Source: Aquarana catesbeiana (lineage: Eukaryota > Chordata > Amphibia > Anura > Ranidae). Taken from it: a stretch of 64,000 nucleotides of DNA. How positions within the stretch are numbered: the first letter of the stretch is position 1; every line of letters begins with the position of its first letter. A program made the position numbers and the translations under genes. The notes beneath the pieces are model-generated. The model saw nothing but the letters and a program-made list of their open reading frames with translations, did no database searches and was not told the origin of the DNA. Shown piece by piece: positions 55,601-64,000 of this stretch. The stretch is taken from positions 238,283,015 to 238,347,014 of the forward strand of contig NC_133332.1 in the NCBI RefSeq assembly GCF_042186555.1. The letters are read 5' to 3'.

Positions 55601-57480
55601 CTCCCTCAAGGTCGGGGGGAAGACTACAAGAGTTTCTTCCTCAGTGGAGAGCCATCATTTCAAACCAGTTTATTGTAAATACGCTCTCCCAGGGGTATGT
55701 GATAGAATTCACGGAAGAACCTCCAAAAAGATTCTTGATGACAAACGTCCCAAGGGATTCGATCAAGGCTTTCGCCATAAAGTCCCTAATTCAGGAACTG
55801 AACAGCCAGAAAGTCATTGTTCCGGTCCCGACAGGGGAGTTCTTCCAGGGTTTCTACTCGCATGTATTCCTCCCTCAGAAACCTTCAGGAAAGTTCCGCC
55901 TCATCCTGAATCTCAAAATGCTGAACAAATCAGTAGAGTACAGAAGGGTTCGGATGGATTCCATTTTTTCAGTAAGAAACCTCCTGTATCAAGGGTGCTA
56001 CATGGCATCAATAGATTTTACAAGATGCCTACCTCCACATTCCTATTGCCGCCAGGTCACAGAAATATCTGAAGTTAGCACTGAAAGAAGGGAAGAAGGT
56101 GGTACATCTGCAATTCAGAGCACTCCCGTTTGGTCTGTCATCATCCCCAAGGGTGTTCACGAAAATAATGGCCCAAGCATTGGCGCCTCTGCGTCTAGAC
56201 GGAATCTCAGTTATTCCATATATTTACGATCTGCTTTTTTTTTTTGCTCAAACCAGAGAAGGTCTTCAAGAAAACTTGCTCAGAGCCTGTGTTCACCTAG
56301 AGTCCATTGGGTGGATCTTAAACCTTCAAAAATCAAATCTGATTCCCTCACAGGAAGTGTTATTCCTAGGTTTCCGTATCAACTCTTTGGAGCAAAAAAT
56401 TTTTCTTCCAGAGGAAAAACAGAAAAAGTTGGTACAAGTGGTGTCACTGCTACAGTCCAATCAAATTCTGTCCATCAGGAAGGTCATGTCAGCTTTTGGA
56501 ACCCTGACCTCTTCCATACCGGCCGTCCAGTGGGCAAAGCTCCATTTCAGACCTCTGCAAAGTTTCCTGTTAAAAACCTGGAATCACCAGCAGGATTCAC
56601 TAGTGAAGATCCCTACATCGGTGAAAAGGAGTCTTTGGTGGTGGAAGAACCAGACAAGATGTTCAGAGGGTCTGTTATGGTCCTTCCCAACCCAGGTAAG
56701 GTTAACAACCAATGCCAGTTCCTGGGGTTGGGGGGCTCATATGAACGGTCGGTGGGCCCAGGGCTTGTGGTCCACAAAAGATGCACGGAGTTCCTCAAAT
56801 TGGAGGGAACTAAAAGCTATAGAGATAGCCTTACTGACCTTTGCAAAAGAAGTCCAGGGACAGCATACTCTGATCCTGTCAGACAACGCCACGGCGGTGG
56901 CCTACATAAACAGACAAGGGGGAACCAAAAGCAGAGTTCTGCAAAACCTAGCAAGAAACATTCTAAGTTGGGCAGAGCTCCATACTCTATCCTTGTCCGT
57001 GGTCCACTTAAAGGGGACCCTAAACAGGGTAGCGGACTTCCTCAGCAGGAACCAGGTATTAGAAATGGCAATTGAATCCAGAGGTCTTCCAATTGATCGT
57101 GAACAAGTGGGGGCGCCCAAGAGTGGATCTCTTTGCGACCCAGGAAAACTCGCAAGTGTCTCGTTTCTTCTCTTTGAACAGGAACGAGTCATCACTGGGA
57201 GTGGATGCTCTGGCACACAGTTGGAAATGTCACCTCTGTTACGCATTCCCCCCGTTTCAGCTTATCCCTCGGGTCATAGCAAAAATCAAGAAGGATACAA
57301 CAGTGATCCTCATCACTCCCTTCTGGCCCAAAAGGCCTTGGTTTTCATCCCCTCTTCAGATGCAACTAAAACCGTATTGGCACCTTCCGTTAAGGAAAGA
57401 CCTTCTGTTACAAGGTCCTCTGCTTCACCAGGAAGTAGCAAAGCTAAAACTCACGACTTGGCTACTGAGGAACAGCTCTT
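55525..57480 (+). pseudogene. DIRS reverse transcriptase / RNase H with catalytic lesions
   Basis: RT begins in frame 1 (SQKVIVPVPTGEFFQGFYSH, KFRLILNLKMLNKSVEY, MASIDFT near 56005). A one-base insertion near 56020 moves the DAYLHIPI segment to frame 2, which stays open to 57934. FRALPFGLSSSPRVFTKIM (about 56108) is intact. The catalytic YxDD reads YIYDLL at about 56220, so the first Asp is Tyr. RNase H shows TTNASSWGWGAH (Asp to Asn), the Glu of NWRELKAIE, and LSDNATAVAYINRQGGTKS (about 56875). After RNase H, frame 0 carries WGRPRVDLFATQEN and YAFPPFQLIPRV (57105-57270), the region proposed in DIRS elements to be methyltransferase-like. At least three lesions disable it. Confidence 0.88.
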
Positions 57481-58495
57481 GAAGAGAAAAGGTTTCTCGG
57501 ATAGATTGGTGGCTACCCTCCTATCCAGCAGAAAGAAGGTTACAAGAGCAATATATTCTAAAGTTCAGAATGTCTTCAACTCCTGGTGCACAGCATCTGA
57601 CAGATCATCCAAACAAATTTCCTCTGTTCTGGAATTTCTGCAAGAAGGAGCGGACAAAGGCCTAGCGGCCAGCACCCTCAAGGTTCAAGTTGCTGCGCTG
57701 GGGGTATTTCTGGAAAAATCCATTTCATCAGAACCCTTAGTGATTAGATTCTTCAAAGCTCTCACCCAGTCTAGACCAATAGTGATCAAAAGCTGTCCAG
57801 CATGGGACTTATCAGTTGTTCTACAGGTCCTGACCAGGGAACCTTTCCAACTCATTAATTTCAGCTTCCCTGAAATTAGTTACTTTAAAAACTGTTTTTT
57901 TAGTGGCTGTTACAACAGCTCGAAGAGTCAGTGAGTTGCAAGCCTTATCAATCAGGGAGTCATTTTATTTCCAATTTTTTTCAGACCGAATTGTTCTGAA
58001 GACGGATCCTAATTTTTTACCAAAGGTCGCTTCGGTCCAGAATCAAACTCAGGAGATAATACTTCCTACCTTTTGTTCTAATCCATCGGGTAAGAAGGAA
58101 GAAGAATTCCATATCCTGGATGTTAAAAGAGCCGTTTTGAGTTACTTGGAAACCACTAAAAACTTTAGATGTTCAGATGCTTTATTCGTTTTATTTTCCG
58201 GTAATAAAAAAAGGAAAACAAGCTTCCAGAGGAACCATTGCCAGGTGGTTGAGAATGGCTATCTCAGAAGCCTATTCCCTTACAGGTCGAGAGTCCAGTG
58301 AATGTCCGGGCTCATTCTACAAGAGCTTCAGCTGTGAGTTGGGCAGAAAAAGCTGGCGCCACCCCCGAACAAATTTGTAAGGCAGCTACTTGGACAAGTC
58401 TGACAACCTTTGCCCATCATTATAGGTTAGACCTCATGACGGCTGGGGACCAGGCTTTTGGAAAAAAAATCTTACAGGCTGTTGTCCCACCCTAA
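57100..58495 (+). pseudogene. DIRS tyrosine recombinase with frameshifts
   Basis: DIRS elements integrate with a phage-integrase-type recombinase. The N-terminal helical part lies in frame 2 (LLKRKGFSDRLVATLLSS, then IYSKVQNVFNSWC; about 57478-57600) overlapping the RT ORF. The frame moves near 57880 to frame 0 with TTARRVSELQALSIRE (first catalytic Arg, about 57912). Near 58205 it moves to frame 1 (RGTIARWLRMAISEAYS) and near 58290 to frame 2 with RAHSTRASAVSW (His at 58313, second Arg) and the nucleophile Tyr in FAHHYRLD (58421-58423). All catalytic residues are kept, while three frame changes break the gene. Confidence 0.88.
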
Positions 58496-58513
58496 ATTGA
58501 GTAAGTCTCGATT

Positions 58514-58605
58514 ATCCTCTCGGGTGCTGTCCTGAAAGACATTTTGGAAAAATGCAAGTTAGACTTATTGGTAACTTGTTTTCCAATAGGCATTCAGGAC
58601 AGCAG
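58514..58605 (+). repeat. DIRS internal complementary region
   Basis: The first part (ctctcgggtgctgtcctgaa, then gacattttggaaaa) complements the outer left end 53374-53410. The second (gttagacttattggtaactt, then ttttccaataggc) complements the outer right end 58790-58830. The join at gcaag|tta marks the predicted junction of the circular intermediate. Confidence 0.88.
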
Positions 58606-58694
58606 TAACCCGCCCTTTTTTTATGCTGTTGCTGTAATACTATGATATAACTGTCGCTTATTTGTTTCAGCTGGGGCTCGAGGTTCTCTACAAA

Positions 58695-58795
58695 CAACTG
58701 ACGAGGCAACGTGGAGGACTCCAATTAAAGACTTAATTGAGGAGGTGTTTCCTGTGGGAGGAGGAGCCATAATCTCTCGGGTGCTGTCCTGAAAG
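58695..58795 (+). repeat. DIRS right inverted terminal repeat
   Basis: Reverse complement of 53387-53487, followed by the unpaired outer end to about 58836. Confidence 0.92.
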
Positions 58796-58836
58796 CCTAT
58801 TGGAAAACAAGTTACCGGTAAGTCTAACTTGCATTT

Positions 58837-59120
58837 TTTTTTTTTTTGGAACGCAACTGTTTCACGAATAAAAAAAAAAAAAACATTTCTTTTTGTATAC
58901 TATGAAAGATGATGTTACGCCAAGTAAATAGATACCTAACATGTCATGCGTTACAATTGCGCACACTTGTGGAATGGCGCCAAACTTCAGTACTTAAAAA
59001 TCTCCATGGAAGACGTTTTAAAATTTTTTTACAGGTTACATGTTTAGCGTTACAGAGGAGGTCTAGTGCTAGAATTATTGCTCTCGCTCTAACGTTTGCA
59101 ACATATGTAACCTGTGTGTA
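58837..59120. repeat. Right half of the host MITE
   Basis: Continues the repeat begun at 53182 (gatgatgttacgccaagtaa, acagaggaggtctagtgcta). The right terminus is degraded. Confidence 0.5.
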
Positions 59121-60329
59121 TCTGGCTCTGATACTAGCCAGTGCCTCACCAGCCACTGGCCTCACCGCACGTCCCTGACCCAAATCTTAAAAATACATTT
59201 GGACAGGGCTGTACGAATGACGTAGCTGTGATGCTTTACTTCATAGCTGAAACTTGTTTTTTTGCAATTTCTTTCGCTGCAGCATCTTTAACTCAGCCTG
59301 CAGAGTTTGATAGGCAGCACCGCCTGTCAAACTCTCCTATTGATTTCAATGGGGCCACTCTGCAACTGCAAGAAAAACTCGCTCGTAGTATGCAGCATAC
59401 TCCAACAATGTAAAAATACCATTCAGCAATGTAAAAAATAAAACAAAGAGGCGGCAGTAGCACCTCATGAACGCTTATCAGCTGCTGCTATACCACTCGT
59501 TGAAAAGCAATCCACCACAGAACACTTTTCAGAGGGCAGTAAGCATTATCGCATATGAAATAAACTTGAAACACATCATCCATTTCCCACTCACCACCAA
59601 CCAGGTCACTCCCCAGCCACTTCCAATAATAGCCACCTCCCTTCAACTTATGTCACGTGTGACCATTTCCCAACCTGCAGATGACAGACCCTACTCCAAA
59701 AGATATCACTCCCAGTTACTCCCCCCACCCACTGATTGATATCCCTCCATGACCACCTAGGGGATGTCAGCTACTCTAAATATACCACTGGTAAAAAAAA
59801 GTGTCCCTGAAAATATTTTTGAAATGTTGGCAACTATGCACTTGGGCACTGCCCAAGAGCCACCGGGTCAGTAGGGGGCCCCATGAGAGGCTCCTGGAGT
59901 CCTGTGATATTAAAAGTAAACTTCGCTAACATTACTACTTTTTAGAGGCCCTGAGGTAGGTTACAAGTATGAACATCATATTAGCACATTAGGGTACACT
60001 TACCTGTCAGACTGAGCCCTCCAGCGCTGCACTGTGATCAATCCTGCGGGTCCTGGGCGATTCCATCTTCACCCGGTCTTCCTTCTGGGTTCTGTGCCTT
60101 CGGTCACTTGCCTTGGCCGGGCTGCGTTGCTGTCACTCCCACACACGCTCAAGCGCATCCTCTCTCTCTCTCAGCCCCCTCTCTCTCTCATCCTCTTTCC
60201 CTTAACCCTTACCTCTCCCTCTCTCTCCCACTCTCTCTCTATTTAATTTAATTTGTTATAACAAAAACATTTTTCCTTTTTTTAAATTTATTTAATTTTT
60301 TTAATAAAAAGCCCTGGCCCTGGCCATAG
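59121..60329. other. Stretch with no recognised gene
   Basis: Short motif-free frames only. A CT-rich block with ctctctctc runs lies at 60160-60240. Confidence 0.4.
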
Positions 60330-60600
60330 CAATTCTTCCTGCCTTCCATATACCATAATGATCCTTCCGGCCTTCCATACACCATAGTAATCCTTCCTCC
60401 CTTCTAAGTACCAAAGTGATTTCCTCCTTCCTTTCTTCCATGTACCATAGTGATCCTTTCTTCCTGCCTCCCATGTACCATAGTGATCCTACCTTCCTTT
60501 CTTCCATGTACCATAATGATCATTTCTTCCTACCTTCCATGTACTATTGTGATCCTTCATATGCCATAGTGATCCTTCCTATTTTCCATTAACAAGTAAG
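60330..60600. repeat. Tandem repeat, ~29-bp unit
   Basis: About eight diverged copies of a unit with ccttccatgtaccatagtga then tccttcctt. Frames through it on the minus strand are repeat peptides. Confidence 0.85.
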
Positions 60601-61559
60601 ACGCAATGCTTAGATACCTCAATATTAGGGATGAGCTGAACACCCCCCAGTCCGGTTTGCACCAGAACTTGCGAACGGACTGATAGTTTGCGCAAACTTC
60701 TGAACCCCGTTAAAGTCTATGGGACTCGAACGTGAGAAATCAAAAGTGTAACTTTTAAAGGCTAATATGCAAGTTCTTGTCCTAAAAAGGGTTTGGGGAC
60801 CCGGGTCCTGCCCCAGGGCACATGTATTAATGCAAAAAAAGTTTTAAAAACGGCCGTTTTTTTAGGAGCAGTGATTTTAATGATGCTTAAAGTGAAAAAA
60901 TAAAAGTGAAATATTCCTTTAAATATCGTGACTAGGGGGTATCTATGGTATGCCTGTAAAGTGGCACGTGTTTCCCGTGTTTAGAACTGTCCCTGCACAA
61001 AATGACATGGAATAAAAGTCCTTTAAAACTGCTTGCGGCTTTAATGTAATGTCTGGTCCCGGCAATATGGATGAAAATAATATGGATGAAAATAATATGG
61101 GGAAAAAAGGCATGGGTACCCCCCCCCCCCCAGCCCCTTACCATCCCCTTTGGGTCTTGTGTGGATATTAAGGTGAACCCCGCACCCAAATTAAAAAAAG
61201 GAAAGGCGTGGGACCCCCAGGCCTTATATACTCTGAACAGCAGTATACAGGCGGTCCAAAGAAGACAGGGACTCTAGGTTTGTTCCTAAGTAGAATCTGT
61301 TTGTAATTTTGAACTGGTACACTGTAAATTTTCTGTAATTTTAAACTGGAACTGGTACTGGAACTGGTTTCTGTCCCAATGACAATTGGATTTTGAAAAT
61401 TTTGGAGTTTTTAGTGAAACAAGGAACTCTTACAGGAGAGAATTTCCCTTCCTATGGGTAGATTTCCTCTCACTTCCTGTTGTCTCCTTCTGTTTGAAAG
61501 TATGAGTCGTTTGTAAGTTGGATGTTTGAAAGTAGGGGCCTGCCCTATATACTCTCATA

Positions 61560-61870
61560 AATTTGGGCGTTAGGTGTTGGTGTTGCCACAACACTGTAAG
61601 CCCTCACAGTTACTCTTGGTGGGCGCAGGAACGGGTCCTGCTGTATAATATTAGATCAAGAATTGTAATTACATGCCCCTGTTGAACAGGGGCAGAAAAA
61701 TTGGGCCTTAGGCACAGGTGCTGGTGCCACAACACTGCAACCCCTCACAGAAACTCTAGTTGGAGCGCATGAATGAGCCCTGCTGCAAATTATTGCAGCA
61801 AAAATTGTAATCACACGCCCCTGTTAAACAGGGGCAGTAAAATTGGGCCTTAGCCACTGGTGGCGGTGCC
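61560..61870. repeat. Tandem repeat, ~140-bp unit, inside the hAT element
   Basis: Two and a half copies of a unit including aaattgggccttagg, ccacaacactg, and gcccctgtt[g/a]aacaggggca, which is itself a palindrome. It lies between the terminus and the transposase stop. Confidence 0.75.
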
Positions 61871-61961
61871 CAGAACCAAAAATGTTCTTACAAGCTATCA
61901 GCAAGAAAATTGAGGAGGAAGACGATAGTCACTCAGCATAACAGGATAGTCACTCAGCATC

Positions 61962-64000
61962 AGCATAGGCAGTCTTGAAGGGATCTCACTGTAAAAAAAT
62001 TTTTTTCGGTTACATCAGCATCAGGTGCTTGGTAGCTGGTGATCCAAGACTGATTCATTTTTATGAAGGTCAGCCGCTCAACCAATTCGGTGGACAGACG
62101 CACCCTGTGATCGGTTACAGAGCCTCTAGCAGCACTGAATGTGTGCTCCGAAAGAACGCTGGATGCAGGACAGGCCAGTAGCTCAATTGCATACTGTGCA
62201 AGCTCTGGCCAGTGATCCATCCTCAAGACCCAGTAAGACTTTCGGTGGGAAAGGTGTCCAAGTCTGATCTTGCCCCTAGGTATTCCTGCACCATGTGAAT
62301 CAGACGCTGGCGATGGTTCCAGCAACCAATCATATCTTGGGGATACGGACTAAAAAATTGTCTGAACCCATTGGTCAGATGGCCACCTTCTTCACCGCTC
62401 CTTCTGTGACTGACCGAAGCCTCAGCAACACATTGTCCAGGACCAGGGATTTGTAACCTCCCAGGCTCTGGAAACGCGTTGCACAAACCTTTCTGCAAGG
62501 CCTCCCGAAGATGTTTCATCCTCTGTTCCCTCTGCGACAGCAAGATAAGGTCCGCAACCTTACCCTTGTAACGTGGATCAAGGAGGGTTGCCAGCTAGTA
62601 ATGATCCCTCTCCTTGATATCACGAATAGGAGGCCATGCAGTGTAGGTTTACTGAGGCATTCAGTCTGGAGTCCTCTGGGTCACTAAGGATGACATGATC
62701 CACAGCCACCTCCTCCCAGCCACGTACAAGTCCATGGGTTTCTTGGGACTGTAAATGATCCCTTGAAGACTGCTGCTGATGCTGAGTACTAGGCTCCACC
62801 TCCCATGCTGACACAATCCTCCTCCTCCTTCTCGTCCTCTTCCTGTGTGATCGGCAGGCCAGCAGGAACACTGTCTGGATAAAGGGGGCCTTGAGAGGAA
62901 ATGAAGTTCTCCTCTTCCTCCCTCTGTTCTGCCTCAAGTGCCCTGTCCATTATTCCACGCAGCGTGTGCTCCAATAGGTGGACAAGAGGGACAGTGTCAC
63001 TAATGCATGCACTGTCACTGCTTACCATCCCCGTGGCCTCCTCAAATGGTGACAGGACAGTGCATGCATCCCTGATCATGACCCACTGGTGTGGAAAAAA
63101 AAAAACAAGCTCCCCTGACCTGGTGCCATAGTCACACAGGTACTCATTGATGGCCCTCTGCTGCATGTTCAGCCGCTGCAGCATGGCCAACATTGAGTTC
63201 CACCTAGTGGGCATGTCACAGATTAGGCGGTTAAATTCCTTTTTGGAGGTCAGCCAGCTGAGCACTGGAATTATATGACCGGCGGAAATGCACACAGACT
63301 CCTGGCCTGCCTCAGGAGATCCTGTAAGCCCGGGTACCTGCCCAAGAACCACTACACCACCAAGTTAAGGATGTGAGCCAAACAGGGCACATGGATCAGG
63401 TGTCCCTGTTGGAAGGGCGGAGAGGATGTTGGTGCCATTGTCGCAAACCACCATTCCTGGCTTAAGCTGGCGTTGCGTCAACCACCTCTGAGCCTGCCCC
63501 TGCAGAGCTGATGGAATCTGCCCCAGTGTGATTCCTGTCCCCCAAGCACACCAGCTCAAGCACTGCATGACATCTTTTTGCCTGCGTACTTGCGTAGCCC
63601 CTTGAACGCCTATGGAGCACCACTGGTTCTAAGGATAAATCAGCACAGGAAGAGGCAATGGAGGAAGAAGAAGAGGGGGTGGAGGAAAAAGGTGTGTCAA
63701 TCACTACTAGTAGCATTTTGGAGGCGTGGTGGCAGAACAACCTTTAACACTACTGCACCCTTTTCTGCATCCTTCCCAGCTGCCAGCAGAGTCACCCAGT
63801 GGGCCGTGAAAGAAAGGTAATGTCCCTGTCCATGCCTGCTTGACCATGAGTCAGCAGTAATATGCACCTTACCGCTGACCACCCTGTCCAGCGAGGCTAA
63901 GACATTGCCTTCCACATGCCGATAGAGAACCGGAATCGACCGTAAAAAAAAGTGGCGTTTGGGAACCTGCCACTGAGGAACCGCACATTCCACAAACTAT
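61962..64000 (-). pseudogene. hAT transposase (ZBED-like), C-terminal two thirds
   Basis: The protein would bind the terminal repeats and catalyse cut-and-paste transposition. On the minus strand, near 63870, the RNase H-like core starts with GKVHITADSWSSRHGQGHYL, whose Asp matches the first catalytic residue of hAT proteins. A frame change follows near 63700, then LKPGMVVCDNGTNIL (about 63440; second Asp region). DMPTRWNSMLAMLQRLNMQQ follows near 63210, the Trp-containing region typical of the family, then an acidic insert. The hATC dimerisation region ends the gene: HWPELAQYAIELLACPASSV, then SAARGSVTDHR and FIKMNQSW (62220-62050). At least four frame changes are visible. The N-terminal BED finger would lie beyond 64000. 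Confidence 0.85.

Larger units (their letters stand above)
53374..58836 (+). mobile_element. DIRS-type tyrosine-recombinase retrotransposon, nearly full length
   Basis: About 5.46 kb. It has 101-bp inverted termini (53387-53487 and 58695-58795), an internal complementary region (58514-58605), a Gag-like ORF1, RT/RNase H, a following domain with DLFAT and a tyrosine recombinase. No LTRs, no integrase and no target duplication, as expected for DIRS. Termini are about 99% identical, yet the coding regions hold a stop, frameshifts and catalytic substitutions. Confidence 0.9.
60626..64000 (-). mobile_element. hAT transposon with transposase, right end beyond the window
   Basis: The left terminus reads tagggatgagctgaacaccc. 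The first ~600 bp match the left part of the palindromic element at 20246 block by block (gttaaagtctatggga, gcaagtt[c/g]ttgtc, acc[c/t]gggtcctgcccca, gatttta and the cggcatggg region). The transposase gene is on the minus strand and reads out of the window at its 5' end. An 8-bp duplication cannot be tested because the other end is missing. Confidence 0.8.

Overview
The window looks like repeat-rich intergenic DNA from a large vertebrate genome, most likely an anuran amphibian (ranid-type frog). The organism is an inference. It rests on the mix of DIRS-type tyrosine-recombinase retrotransposons, Penelope-like elements (PLEs), a PNMA-like Ty3/gypsy element, PIF/Harbinger, hAT and Tc1/mariner transposons, and many short inverted-repeat elements. 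I found no host protein-coding gene, rRNA, tRNA or CRISPR array. Nearly every long open reading frame is transposon remnant, a minisatellite translated by chance, or a shadow frame. All boundaries were read by eye.

Layout. 0-4.2 kb: a MITE, then a 34-bp satellite split by a hAT element (8-bp target duplication) that itself carries a Harbinger MITE. 4.2-5.9 kb: a dead PLE with reverse transcriptase and GIY-YIG endonuclease. 5.9-23.5 kb: one gypsy LTR retrotransposon, expanded by a ~6.9 kb PIF/Harbinger element inside gag and by a 2.8 kb giant-palindrome hAT element inside the 3' LTR. 25.9-28.5 kb: a Tc1 inside another Tc1, with a Harbinger MITE inside the inner one. 28.9-31.9 kb: MITEs, a 20-bp minisatellite inside a hAT element, and a reverse-strand PLE. 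32.3-35.5 kb: a hAT MITE holding a 2.5 kb inverted-repeat insertion with a 15-bp target duplication; each arm encodes a sequence that folds as a minimal hammerhead ribozyme. 36-42 kb: two more Tc1 copies, a MITE and degenerate hammerhead motifs. 42.1-46.9 kb: a decayed DIRS element recognised from its terminal and internal repeat geometry. 47-51.4 kb: a 41-bp minisatellite and a hAT element with another minisatellite. 53.4-58.8 kb: a well-preserved but mutated DIRS element with near-identical inverted termini, an apparent spliceosomal intron in ORF1, RT/RNase H and a tyrosine recombinase. 60.6-64 kb: the left end and C-terminal two thirds of a hAT transposase gene whose terminus matches the giant-palindrome element at 20-23 kb.

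How the parts relate. The genes here do not form a host pathway; they are parts of self-mobilising elements and their parasites. The hAT transposase locus at the right edge is a plausible source of activity for the palindromic element at 20-23 kb and the fragment at 3.7 kb. The Harbinger element carries a MADF gene, a Myb-like gene and a transposase remnant. Nested target duplications give a relative order of insertions. Every protein-coding element shows stops, frameshifts or catalytic substitutions, so none looks autonomous as sequenced.
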